42,455 nt of DNA from Caldifarciminota bacterium (GCA_030606335.1 JAUWGP010000022.1:1-42455); one strand, 5' to 3'. Positions 1 to 7,194 are shown, counted from the first letter of the stretch. A program made the numbers and translations. The notes: generated by a model not told the origin, from the sequence alone.

Positions 1-25
1 GCTCGGACAATTGACCTTAAATCTT

Positions 26-36
26 GGGGTCAGATG
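26..36 (+). repeat. GGGGTCAGATG element at left edge
   Basis: A short GGGGTCAGATG stretch followed by A/T-rich DNA resembles the GGGTC(A/G)GGTCTT elements found between the following genes. The rest of 1-177 holds no gene that I can see. A weak -10-like TATAAT lies at 118-123 without a convincing -35. Confidence 0.35.
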
Positions 37-177
37 CTAATTTTCTTTAGGAAGATAAAACTTAAATAACCTATAAAAGTTCAAAGTGGATATTTTATCC
101 TGATTTGTCCCTTAAACTATAATAACTTGGGAATTGAGTAAATTGTTAATCAAGCAATGAAAAAGAGGAGGTGAAAA

Positions 178-936
178 ATGGGACGAAGAACCAAAAAAAG
201 TCTTTTATATGAATTTACTACTATTGAATTAGCAGAGATAGCTGCTGGGCATGACATCCGCGAGAAAACAAGAAAAAGACTCATTGAAAGTTTGGATGAG
301 ATTATGCCTGATTTTGAAATACGAGAGCGATTACAAGTTCAAGAGGAAAGAGATAGGAGTATATTATTAATAGAAGGAATTAGCCAAAAGGAAGGCTATA
401 ATGAAACAGGAATATTAGCTGAATTGTCTAAAATGGGCGGTTTTATAGTGGATAGGAAACAACCTATGCGAAAAGGTGAAGCAATTGACTTAATCAGAAG
501 CCAAAAGTATGGTTTGATACATATTTCTTCACATGGTACAAAAGATTCACTTCAGATGGGTCGAGCGATAATAAGACCTGTAGACCTAGATCCTGTAGAT
601 AAAATTTATTCCCAAATTCTTACAATAAGTGCGTGTGAAGTTGGTAACAAAGAGTTTATTAGAGAGATTGCTTATCTACTCGGAATTCCTATAATAATAG
701 CACCAAGTAGGGCTATAGAGTTCCTAGATTCGGCTGTGTTTTTCGTGGTTTATTATTACTTCTTTTTTGATAGTATTATAAAAAAGAGAGGGGATGTATA
801 TATCTACAACAGCGATATTTTGAAACGTGCTAAATCTGCCTTTAAGAAAGCAAAAGAGACGATTGGTAAATCTATAAGGGGTGGTATTAAGTTTTTTGAC
901 TTTACTAAAGAGCTGTCGAATGTGTTTGTGTATTAA
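178..936 (+). CDS. CHAT-type (caspase-like) cysteine protease, standalone
   Basis: A 252-residue cytoplasmic protein with no signal peptide. The ATG at 178 is fixed by a strong GAGGAGGTG ribosome-binding site at 165-173. The core shows the two motifs expected of CHAT/caspase-fold proteases: a hydrophobic strand ending in SSHG (His119) and a second strand ending in SACEVG (Cys153), spaced as the His/Cys dyad of the family. They are followed by an IIIAPSR strand and a hydrophobic stretch (about 184-200). The first 60 residues are charged and helical and may be a recruitment or oligomerisation region. CHAT proteases commonly act as effectors in bacterial defence, usually with TPR, STAND or gasdermin partners. 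No such partner is adjacent, so the target is unknown. The family call is good; the defence role is inferred from the company it keeps (HEPN-like, AbiTii-like and AbiEi-like genes downstream). Confidence 0.65.
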   Translation: MGRRTKKSLLYEFTTIELAEIAAGHDIREKTRKRLIESLDEIMPDFEIRERLQVQEERDRSILLIEGISQKEGYNETGILAELSKMGGFIVDRKQPMRKGEAIDLIRSQKYGLIHISSHGTKDSLQMGRAIIRPVDLDPVDKIYSQILTISACEVGNKEFIREIAYLLGIPIIIAPSRAIEFLDSAVFFVVYYYFFFDSIIKKRGDVYIYNSDILKRAKSAFKKAKETIGKSIRGGIKFFDFTKELSNVFVY

Positions 937-949
937 CATGTACGGGCAC

Positions 950-983
950 GGGCATTGTGGTCGGGTCTTTAATTTTAAATTTT
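950..983 (+). repeat. GGGCATTG-GTCGGGTCTTTAATTTT repeat, copy 1
   Basis: About 34 bases recur with few mismatches at 2016-2050, and a GGACTGATTT tail follows both copies. Each copy sits just after a gene of the defence-like block. The remaining gap to 1263 has a GGGTTGACCCCGTTG stretch near 1080 and no gene. The GGGTC(A/G)GGTCTT core resembles ends often seen around REP-associated/IS200-type elements, but no transposase is present here, so this is only a suggestion. Confidence 0.6.
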
Positions 984-1263
984 GAGACCAAGGACTGATT
1001 TCTTTATAGAATTATAGACCGAAGAAATTGTGTCAGGGATTGATAGAAAAGAAAAATTTGTTTTAGATTCTTTTTTCAGGGTTGACCCCGTTGTTTATCA
1101 TAAAATATCTAAAAAAGAATCATAGGATCACAACAAGCATTTGCACGAACGGGTTAAGCACTTCGAGTCAAAATAGACTATATTTAACTACTCACTGGAG
1201 CTGACTGGCTCGTAGCTTCGCTGTTCGCCTGCAGATTATCTCCACTTACTTGTTACTTTTAAT

Positions 1264-1995
1264 ATGAGCAAAGAAAAATTTTCTATTGACTGGCGATATC
1301 GTGCCGCTACCACCTTAGCAAAGGATTGGAAATCACCGTATACCGGTATTCTACATAAGAAAGGCACGCCAGTTACAGCTGCTACATATATAAAACACGG
1401 TGAAAAAAGAATACATATAGGTGATCCTAGTGCACCCGCACTTTTTTTAAGTTTATCTTACAAATTTCATGAGCAAGCATTAAAAAAGCACCCATTTCTT
1501 ATCGATTGGCCAATCTCAAATAAAAAAGATCCTACTATTGAAACCTACGATTATTTAGAATTAATCATGGCTTCAATAATTTTTGCTTATACTGCTATTG
1601 AAGCATTTGCAAATGAAGAATTACCAGAAGACTTTATATATGAAGAGAAGACAAAAAGTGGATTATTTATTGTGCATAATAAGGAATGGATAGAAAGGAA
1701 TGTAAGTCTTGATGAGAAACTAACAATTCTAATACCAAAAGTCACAAATAAACCATCACCAAAAGGATCCAAGATCTGGGAAAATTATGTCCATTTAAGG
1801 AGGCTGAGGCATCGCATTATACACTTGAAAACCAGAGATCGTGAACGTTCGCAAGGCGAGAACCTTTACCCGGCCTCTATTTGGAGCAAAATTCTAGAGC
1901 CACAACAACTAAACTACTCCCTCATTGCAAAGAATATGATATTGAATTTCCGTGATAAAGACGATGTACACTGGCTCAAGTATTGCCCATTTTGA
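1264..1995 (+). CDS. HEPN-like domain protein (putative RNase/toxin)
   Basis: A 243-residue soluble protein that I recognise only through motifs. Residues 105-120 (an AYTAIEAFANEEL helix) look like the first helix of HEPN-fold proteins. Residues 182-187 read RHRIIH, matching the HEPN nuclease signature R-x4-6-H at the start of the later helix. HEPN proteins of this size are often RNases in toxin-antitoxin or abortive-infection modules. The N-terminal 90 residues are of unknown type. There is no clear ribosome-binding site before the ATG, which is therefore not certain. The gene is a single-gene cassette between two repeats of the GTCGGGTCTTTAATTTT type. It could instead be a non-catalytic HEPN-like protein; no antitoxin gene is apparent next to it. 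Confidence 0.5.
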   Translation: MSKEKFSIDWRYRAATTLAKDWKSPYTGILHKKGTPVTAATYIKHGEKRIHIGDPSAPALFLSLSYKFHEQALKKHPFLIDWPISNKKDPTIETYDYLELIMASIIFAYTAIEAFANEELPEDFIYEEKTKSGLFIVHNKEWIERNVSLDEKLTILIPKVTNKPSPKGSKIWENYVHLRRLRHRIIHLKTRDRERSQGENLYPASIWSKILEPQQLNYSLIAKNMILNFRDKDDVHWLKYCPF

Positions 1996-2015
1996 TTTTA
2001 CGGAACAGCGAGTGA

Positions 2016-2050
2016 GGGCATTGGGGTCGGGTCTTTAATTTTGAATTTTG
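2016..2050 (+). repeat. GGGCATTG-GTCGGGTCTTTAATTTT repeat, copy 2
   Basis: Second copy of the element at 950-983, again directly after a gene and before the next cassette. GGACTGATTT follows at about 2074. Confidence 0.6.
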
Positions 2051-2115
2051 TTGCAGATTCTGTGAGAGGTTGGGGACTGATTTGGATACATTAAAGGTAA
2101 ATGTTGGAGGACAAA

Positions 2116-2733
2116 ATGGATAACAATGAAATCAGGAGAGCGATTTTAGAAAATTTGTATAACTGGTTTAAAGAAAATCCTTACTCATTTCTCCCTCGAG
2201 AATTACTTTTGTTAGCAATATATAACTCTAAGGGTTTGGAAAGCAACATAGTATACCTTGAGGAGAAAGGATATGTGGAGCTAAAAAAGGCATTAGACAC
2301 TCAATTTATTAGTTCACGAATTACAGCTAAGGGCATAGATTTGATAGAAAATGAGTCAGAGTTCAATAATAAGTTTCCTATCAGGCAAAATATTACACAC
2401 ATTGAGGGAGATATGGTAGGAGTGGTCTCACAGGGAGATAATGCTCAAATTGTTTCTCAAATTAGTATACAGATTGGAGAAAATTTTAATAATATTCTTT
2501 GGGGAATTGACTCAACCGAAGAATATGATACTGAAACAAAACAGACTCTGAAAAGCAGGGTTCGCGAAATACAGACCGAAATAGAAAAACCAAAACCTAA
2601 CGCAACTAAGGTTCAATCAGCTCTTGATTTCTTAAAAAATAAAGCAAAATGGGTATATGACAAAATAGTGACAAATCCCGTCATTTATCCAATTCTAGTC
2701 GAAATCGCTAAAAGTCATTTCTTTGGAGGTTAA
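2116..2733 (+). CDS. Winged-helix protein with EGDxxGVVSQGD linker
   Basis: About 205 residues from the ATG at 2116. I prefer this to the upstream ATG at 2101 because GGAGG at 2106-2110 sits 5 bases before it. The first ~75 residues form a winged-helix domain (helices, then a YLEEKGYVEL wing strand and an ITAKGIDLIE strand). A linker IEGDMVGVVSQGDNA follows and is nearly the same as one in the next gene (VEGDFKGVISQGDKA). The C-terminal part is a charged helical region (EYDTETKQTLKSRVREI) ending in a moderately hydrophobic NPVIYPILVEIAKSHF stretch. The gene ends six bases before the start of the next one, so the two are translationally linked. Function is unknown; a sensor/effector pair in abortive infection is my inference. 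Confidence 0.55.
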   Translation: MDNNEIRRAILENLYNWFKENPYSFLPRELLLLAIYNSKGLESNIVYLEEKGYVELKKALDTQFISSRITAKGIDLIENESEFNNKFPIRQNITHIEGDMVGVVSQGDNAQIVSQISIQIGENFNNILWGIDSTEEYDTETKQTLKSRVREIQTEIEKPKPNATKVQSALDFLKNKAKWVYDKIVTNPVIYPILVEIAKSHFFGG

Positions 2734-2739
2734 TTGCTA

Positions 2740-3663
2740 ATGAAAAAAGATAAAAAAATACGCAGAAAGATATTGAAGATACTCTACAAAGCAAAAAGCG
2801 AGGATATTTATTACAAGGTTCACCGTGATGATTTGTTACAAGAATTGAATATTCCAGGGAAATCGTTAGACTTCAATATTTCTTATCTAAAGGAAAAAGG
2901 TTATATAAAAGCTGAGAGGCATACGGGGATGGGTCCATATTTTGATGTAGCAACTATAACATACCTTGGAATTGATTTTATAGAAGGGGAAAGACTTATT
3001 ATTCCCGTAGTCCCAGAAAGGCATAATGTTACAGTTGTCGAGGGTGATTTTAAAGGAGTTATCTCTCAAGGGGATAAGGCAAAGATAAAAACAGAAATTG
3101 GAAGTAAGAAAGAGAGAGAAAAGGAGAAGATTGATACGAAGATTGCACAGATCAAAAAACGACTTTTTGATAATACTATCCCAGTTTCTCAGGTTGTTCT
3201 TGACTGTTTAGATTTGGCAATAAAATTAAACATGAAGGATGATATAAAGTGGCTTAAGTTCGAAATAAACGGTTATCCTACCGAAGGGAAAAAATATTTG
3301 GGTGAGGTATTGGGAGTAATGGATAATCTAGAATCACCCTTGCTTAAAAAGGCTATGAATAGACAGGTAGAAGCGCGGATTCATATCTTGTATCACGGCA
3401 CACAAAACCCTACAACTTTTCCTTTTCCAATCTTCGTCTCATATCCTCTGTTAGAACTCGAAGAGGAAGTAAACGAAATAAAAGGAAAGCCGGCGAATCT
3501 TACAAGTCGAATGCCTGCATCTGATTTGCCTGGTGCAGTTGAAATATTAAAAAGAGACCCAAATGAGCTTGTCCCATTTGAAATCTCGCAGCGGGATTAC
3601 GAATTAATACTTATAAAAATCAAGCAAGAATTACTCCGATTTATTCTTACAATCGAAGAATAA
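2740..3663 (+). CDS. Winged-helix protein with C-terminal AbiTii-like domain
   Basis: About 307 residues from ATG 2740; GGAGG at 2725-2729 inside the end of the preceding gene serves as its ribosome-binding site. A TTG at 2734 is possible but less likely. Residues 1-80 are a winged helix closely similar in layout to the upstream gene (YLKEKGYIKAE wing, TYLGIDFIEGE), followed by the shared VVEGDFKGVISQGD linker. From about residue 125 the protein reads like the AbiTii domain of lactococcal-type abortive infection proteins: a helix with IPVSQVVLDCLDLAIKL, then DDIKWLKFEINGYP, then LEEEVNEI and a late helical segment. AbiT-type systems abort phage infection by an unknown mechanism. The two genes share a front end but carry different back ends, which points to a common trigger with two outputs. 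Confidence 0.6.
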   Translation: MKKDKKIRRKILKILYKAKSEDIYYKVHRDDLLQELNIPGKSLDFNISYLKEKGYIKAERHTGMGPYFDVATITYLGIDFIEGERLIIPVVPERHNVTVVEGDFKGVISQGDKAKIKTEIGSKKEREKEKIDTKIAQIKKRLFDNTIPVSQVVLDCLDLAIKLNMKDDIKWLKFEINGYPTEGKKYLGEVLGVMDNLESPLLKKAMNRQVEARIHILYHGTQNPTTFPFPIFVSYPLLELEEEVNEIKGKPANLTSRMPASDLPGAVEILKRDPNELVPFEISQRDYELILIKIKQELLRFILTIEE

Positions 3664-3670
3664 TTTAGGA

Positions 3671-3930
3671 ATGGATAAGCATCCGCAGATTAAAAGCATT
3701 GTGTTATCTCTGTTAACTGAGAGAGAAATATCAGGGTCAGGTCTTCAGATTTCAGAATTACTGGGTAGAAGTGTCCATATGGTAGAATAGATTATATTTA
3801 GTAGTTAAGGAAAATAGGCACAGTAGGTAAGTTTTATAATATTAGAACTTATAGAGATTTTAAGTTTTATTTTCCAAACCAAGGAGAAAAAGAATATTCC
3901 AATTTATTTAAACGTATTCTTGATAATTGA
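3671..3930 (+). pseudogene. Decayed winged-helix gene ahead of DUF3800
   Basis: Reading from ATG 3671 gives MDKHPQIKSIVLSLL..ISELLGRSVH, a helix-turn-helix start that hits a stop after about 40 codons. In another frame the same stretch continues as LRKIGTVGKFYNIRTYRDF and on to a TGA at 3928-3930. The two halves make one winged-helix protein of about 85 residues only if a frameshift and in-frame stops are ignored. It ends just before the DUF3800 reading frame, as expected for a two-gene unit. The protein family is inferred from this conceptual join. Confidence 0.5.
3723..3891 (+). repeat. 169-bp imperfect direct repeat, copy 1
   Basis: It starts GAGAAATATCAGGGTCAGG and matches 4305-4472 along its whole length, with scattered substitutions and small indels. 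This copy lies inside the decayed winged-helix gene. The 23 bases beginning AGGGTCAGGTCTTCAG also occur in reverse orientation near 32320-32345. Confidence 0.7.
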
Positions 3931-3941
3931 TAAAAGTCACA

Positions 3942-4364
3942 ATGAGAAAACGCTTTAGGATTTATATAGACGAATCTGGAGATCATACTTACAAGCATCT
4001 GAAACATCCAGCAAACCGATACCTCGGTCTTATAGGTTGTGTTTTTGAATTTGAAAAGATTGAAATCTTTAAGAGAAATTTGGAGGAATTTAAACAAAAG
4101 TTCCTTATTTACGATCCAGATTTACCACCCATCTTACACCGTAATGATATAATAAATCGACGAGGTTGTTTTGGAAGATTATGTATCCCAGAAGTAGAGA
4201 AGAAATTTAATAACGCTCTTTTAAACTTAATAGAAAAAACCAACTTTAAAATTATCGCTGAAGTTATTGATAAGAAAACCCACATAGAGAAATATGAGGA
4301 AGTAGAGAAATATCAGGGTCAGGTCTTCGGATTTCAGAATTACTCGGGAAAATCATCCATATAG
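3942..4364 (+). pseudogene. Truncated DUF3800 protein
   Basis: From ATG 3942 the frame reads MRKRFRIYIDESGDHTY, the hallmark IDESGD start of DUF3800, followed by YLGLIGCVFE and later LHRNDIINRRG. DUF3800 proteins have an RNase H-like fold, are usually over 200 residues and are frequent in defence and mobile regions. Here the homologous part stops near residue 121 (about 4305), exactly where the second copy of the 169-bp repeat begins. The last ~20 residues (KYQGQVFGFQNYSGKSSI) are read out of repeat DNA. The second half of the gene is missing, so a broken gene is the best call. A TTG at 3927 is an alternative start; no ribosome-binding site is visible. Confidence 0.65.
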
Positions 4365-4472
4365 TGGAATAGATAAAATGGAGTAGTTAAGGAAAATAAG
4401 CACAGCAGGTAAGTATTATAATATAATAACTTATAGAGATTTTGAGTTTTATTATTTAAACCAAAGAGAAAA
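4305..4472 (+). repeat. 169-bp imperfect direct repeat, copy 2
   Basis: Second copy of 3723-3891. It truncates the DUF3800 gene and encodes a second relic of the same winged-helix segment (LRKISTAGKYYNIITYRDF in one frame, with stops). Both copies are therefore remnants of related coding DNA rather than a selfish element alone. Confidence 0.7.
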
Positions 4473-4503
4473 TAAAAACTAGGCAAACGGTAGAGGAGGT
4501 TTA

Positions 4504-5214
4504 ATGAAGAAAATTACTATTAAGGAACATATCGTCAATTACGCAAAGAGTAAATATTACTTTCATATAAATGAGTTGAAGAAATACTTTGCTAAAAAAG
4601 AGATAGAGTACAAAAAAGATACGCTAAAGAAAAATCTTTATCTTTTGAAAAAAGGCAACCTTATCTATGCAGCAGGCAGAGGATGGTATTCTACCATAAA
4701 GGAGGAATTTAAGTTGGATGCAAATCCTGTCAAAAAAGTTATAACATTAATAAAAGAGAAGTTTCCCCTTCTTGAATTTTCTTGCTGGAGTACTGAACAA
4801 ATAAAGGGTTTCTTCCATCACTTACCAAGTCAATTCGTGACTTTCGTTCACGCTGAAAAAGACTTTTTACAATCCTTAAAAGACTTTCTATTAGATAATG
4901 GCTACAACGTGTATCTAAATCCTTACAAAATTGAAGCTGAGAAATATTTAGACTTAAAGTCCAAAACCGTAGTATTAAGACCTTCTATTTCTTCCCGTGA
5001 GCCCAAACATCAATGCCTGGCTAAAATAGAGAAGATAATTGTTGACCTATTTATGGAAAATAAAAAGATTAATATAATAGATATAGAGGAATACAATAAA
5101 ATTGTATCTAATATTGTTTTAAATTACCGCATCAACATGGCAGAGATGCTTGATTACGCACACAATAGGAAAATAAAAAGCAAAATACAGAGTGTAATCA
5201 CGAAATTTACTTAA
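4504..5214 (+). CDS. AbiEi/DUF6577-like winged-helix protein (orphan antitoxin candidate)
   Basis: 236 residues; the ATG has a good ribosome-binding site (GAGGAGG a few bases upstream). Residues 1-70 form a winged helix (HINELKKYFAKKEI, KNLYLLKKGNLIYAAGRGWYS). The middle part, with FPLLEFSCWSTEQIKGF..HLPSQFVTFVHAEKDFL and a later VVLRPSISSREP, resembles the DUF6577/AbiEi group of type IV antitoxin-like proteins. In AbiE systems a nucleotidyltransferase toxin (AbiEii) follows the antitoxin and usually overlaps it. Here the next 520 bases have no gene, so the partner is missing or lies elsewhere. The family call is moderately sure; an antitoxin role is inference. A hairpin follows the stop codon. 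Confidence 0.55.
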   Translation: MKKITIKEHIVNYAKSKYYFHINELKKYFAKKEIEYKKDTLKKNLYLLKKGNLIYAAGRGWYSTIKEEFKLDANPVKKVITLIKEKFPLLEFSCWSTEQIKGFFHHLPSQFVTFVHAEKDFLQSLKDFLLDNGYNVYLNPYKIEAEKYLDLKSKTVVLRPSISSREPKHQCLAKIEKIIVDLFMENKKINIIDIEEYNKIVSNIVLNYRINMAEMLDYAHNRKIKSKIQSVITKFT

Positions 5215-5223
5215 TCTACCAAC

Positions 5224-5246
5224 GCGACATTTTAATAAAATGTCGC
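5224..5246 (+). terminator. Hairpin after the AbiEi-like gene
   Basis: GCGACATTTT (5224-5233) pairs perfectly with AAAATGTCGC (5237-5246) across a 3-base loop, ten bases after the stop codon. No long T run follows, so termination is probable but not certain. Confidence 0.5.
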
Positions 5247-5321
5247 AATAGTGGAATTATTAGATAAAGGTATAGAAAGATTGAAACTACTACCGTATAA
5301 AACAAAGTGAGTTGTACTTTA

Positions 5322-5345
5322 GCAGTAGCAAGCTACTGCACTCCA
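5322..5345. repeat. REP-like hairpin, GGAGTGCA family
   Basis: GCAGTAGC and GCTACTGC form an 8-bp stem next to ACTCCA. On the minus strand this reads GGAGTGCAGTAGC..., the same frame as hairpins at 17767-17793 and 23348-23371, whose stems have different but still complementary bases. Confidence 0.55.
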
Positions 5346-5515
5346 TTTAATTAGTAATAGGTGTCCAAGTTCCCTCTTAAAGCCGACAGAGTATAGTTTA
5401 CAATTGAAAAAACATAGACAGAGGAATTTATTTAAATAGACTTAAGACGATTTCTCCTGAGAGTTTTAATTTATGGATAATAGTCACAAAGGTGAAGAAC
5501 CTGGTGTAAGGGATT

Positions 5516-5554
5516 GCAAGGATAACTTGCCTGACGGTAGTCAGGAAACCTTGC
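5516..5554. repeat. Nested hairpin (GCAAGG / CCTGAC)
   Basis: An outer stem GCAAGG (5516-5521) with CCTTGC (5549-5554) encloses an inner stem CCTGAC/GTCAGG with a GGTA loop. The nested layout matches the hairpin at 18084-18126. Apart from this, the 5322 hairpin and the promoter, the 5215-5737 gap holds no gene that I can see. Confidence 0.5.
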
Positions 5555-5588
5555 CCAATTTAATCCGCTTAATCCTATGATTTTTTTC

Positions 5589-5617
5589 TTGACTTTTACG
5601 GTGTTTTATATTACACT
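5589..5617 (+). promoter_or_regulatory. Sigma70-type promoter for the plsC gene
   Basis: TTGACT (5589-5594), a 17-base spacer and TACACT (5612-5617) form a good housekeeping-type promoter about 120 bases before the acyltransferase start. Confidence 0.6.
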
Positions 5618-5638
5618 TATAGGTGTAAATATATACAC
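5611..5638 (+). promoter_or_regulatory. Operator-like overlapping inverted repeats
   Basis: TTACAC-TTATAG-GTGTAA (5611-5628) is an inverted repeat over the -10 region. Its right half is reused in GTGTA-AATATA-TACAC (5623-5638). The three alternating TACAC/GTGTA half-sites suggest a dimeric repressor site. No regulator gene is identified. Confidence 0.4.
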
Positions 5639-5660
5639 TAGCAGCTAAATGGAAACTAAT

Positions 5661-5714
5661 AGGGTAATAAACTTCTGAATAGGGTAATAAATAGGGTAAT
5701 AAATAGGGTAATAA
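5661..5714 (+). repeat. AGGGTAATAA iterons in the plsC leader
   Basis: AGGGTAATAA occurs at 5661, 5681, 5693 and 5705. The last three are spaced exactly 12 bases apart. They lie between the promoter and the start codon, so they are transcribed. They could be a protein-binding array or a slippage-prone leader. Confidence 0.75.
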
Positions 5715-5737
5715 AAAGTTCGAGGTGTTAAAAATTC

Positions 5738-6355
5738 ATGAACTACCAAAATAGTAAATCAGCCTTTTATTATATGGTTCGTATGGCTTCTCGAATGGTT
5801 CTTGCAATATTTTACTCATTAAAGGTAAAAGGTTCAGAAAATATTTTAGGAAAAGGCGCTTATATTATTGTAGCAAATCATATAAGTTGGTTTGACGGTT
5901 TCGTTCTAACTACTTTATTTAAAAAGAAAATCACATTTTTAACTGCAGACTATCTGTTTGAAAGACCCATAATTAGAAGAGCATTCCTATCCAGAATGGG
6001 ATGTATTCCAGTTGGTCGAGGGCAAACAAGAAAAGCAATCAAAAAAAGTCTTAAATTGTTAAAAGATGAGGGAATAATAGGAGTTTTTCCCGAGGGGGGT
6101 GTAAGATTAACAAAAGAGATGCGGGGAATCAAGCGAGGAGCCTTCTTACTTTCCCGTATGGCAGGTGTTCCTATTATTCCGGTGGGTATTCAAGTAACTA
6201 ATCATGTCTTCTCATCATCCCGTAAAATTCCTCGTCTTGGTAAGATAATTGTTAATATTGGAAAGCCAATTTATTCTAAAAAAAACGATAGAGAAACTGC
6301 TGAGATTGTTGTTTCTAAAATTAGTGAACTTATGACCTATCCACATCCTGTATAA
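5738..6355 (+). CDS. plsC: 1-acyl-sn-glycerol-3-phosphate acyltransferase (PlsC family)
   Basis: A 205-residue, membrane-associated acyltransferase that would add the second acyl chain to lysophosphatidic acid to give phosphatidic acid. The family blocks are clear: NHISWFD (catalytic NHx4D; His48, Asp53), a GRG segment (93-95), FPEGGVR (117-123, acceptor-binding FPEG) and VPIIPVGI (144-151). The N-terminal segment is weakly hydrophobic (10-30), as usual. Length is normal for the short PlsC type. GAGGTG at 5722-5727 is an acceptable ribosome-binding site. It has its own promoter with iterons in the leader. The PlsY-type acyltransferase at 9358 would supply its substrate, so the two steps of phosphatidate synthesis lie within 5 kb. 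A related lyso-lipid acyltransferase activity cannot be excluded. Confidence 0.88.
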   Translation: MNYQNSKSAFYYMVRMASRMVLAIFYSLKVKGSENILGKGAYIIVANHISWFDGFVLTTLFKKKITFLTADYLFERPIIRRAFLSRMGCIPVGRGQTRKAIKKSLKLLKDEGIIGVFPEGGVRLTKEMRGIKRGAFLLSRMAGVPIIPVGIQVTNHVFSSSRKIPRLGKIIVNIGKPIYSKKNDRETAEIVVSKISELMTYPHPV

Positions 6356-6411
6356 AATAAGTTCTTTGACAGGATTTACCCAGTAAACTCACTCCGTTCG
6401 CACGGGGCAGG

Positions 6412-6434
6412 CCCTGTACATTACCACTACAGGG
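6412..6434. repeat. CCCTGTA/TACAGGG hairpin
   Basis: CCCTGTA pairs with TACAGGG across a 9-base loop. The same stem with a slightly different loop is at 26982-27004. The rest of 6356-6546 holds a few 9-bp words of the TATCCTGTT/CATCCTGTC type (about 6518-6535) and no gene. Confidence 0.55.
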
Positions 6435-6546
6435 CAGGCATGATTATCTGGATAAATACTATTTAAACAAAAGAAAGTTTTACCAATGAATAAAGAAAAT
6501 TTTTAAATCCAGTTTATCCTGTTCATCCTGTCTAATAATAATTATA

Positions 6547-7194
6547 ATGAAGTATGTTTTGTCCATATTTATTTTATTCACTATGAGTTGTTCAAAGTCT
6601 GAACCTGAAAAAGAAACAATAATTCCACAAAATCCTGTAGTTCTCCAGCAAAACCTTTTAGAATGGCAGAATACATTGAAAAAACTAAGATTACAATCTG
6701 GTCTTAAACCTGAACAATATACAATTATAATCAATATTTCTAAGCAAAGTCTCTATCTCATTAAGAATTCAAAAGTTGTTAAATCATACCCTGTTTCTAC
6801 TTCTAAATATGGCATTGGTAATAAAGAAGGAAGTAATAAAACACCAGTAGGTACACACTGTATTTCTGAGAAGATTGGAAAAGATGTAAAAATTGGAACA
6901 ATTTTTAAGGCAGGTAAAAACACAAAGACAATAGCAAAAATATATAGTGATAATACTAAAATTAAACAAGACTATGTTACTACACGTATAATCTGTCTGG
7001 AAGGATTAGAAGAGGGTATTAATAAAGGCAGTGGTGTGGATTCAAATAAACGCTGTATCTACATCCATGGAACACCTGAGGAAGGTTTGATTGGAAAGCC
7101 AGCTTCAAGGGGTTGTATAAGAATGAAAAATAAAAATATAATAGAGTTATTTGACCTGGTTACAAAAGGGACATTAATTGAAATTCAAGAATAA
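6547..7194 (+). CDS. L,D-transpeptidase (YkuD domain) lipoprotein
   Basis: 215 residues. The N-terminus (MKYVLSIFILFTMSC) is a lipoprotein signal, with Cys15 as the lipidated residue. Residues 58-213 form a YkuD domain: YTIIINISKQSLYLI at the start, KTPVG (98-102), then IHGTPEEGLIGKPASRGCIRM with His174 and the catalytic Cys190 in the S-R-G-C-I-R-M signature. Such enzymes make 3-3 cross-links in peptidoglycan or attach proteins to it. Anchored in the membrane, it would work in the periplasm. The distance from His to Cys and the domain length are normal, so it should be active. No strong ribosome-binding site is visible. The beta-helix gene begins 14 bases after its stop, so the two are probably co-transcribed. 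Confidence 0.88.
   Translation: MKYVLSIFILFTMSCSKSEPEKETIIPQNPVVLQQNLLEWQNTLKKLRLQSGLKPEQYTIIINISKQSLYLIKNSKVVKSYPVSTSKYGIGNKEGSNKTPVGTHCISEKIGKDVKIGTIFKAGKNTKTIAKIYSDNTKIKQDYVTTRIICLEGLEEGINKGSGVDSNKRCIYIHGTPEEGLIGKPASRGCIRMKNKNIIELFDLVTKGTLIEIQE

Noticed and set aside
1140-1210. Possible integron attC site (GTTAAGC and ATTTAAC near each other)
   Set aside because: The two core sites are in the wrong order and only about 30 bases apart; no integrase and no array of similar sites.
4504-5214. Complete AbiE toxin-antitoxin pair
   Set aside because: No nucleotidyltransferase toxin gene follows; the next 520 bases are non-coding.
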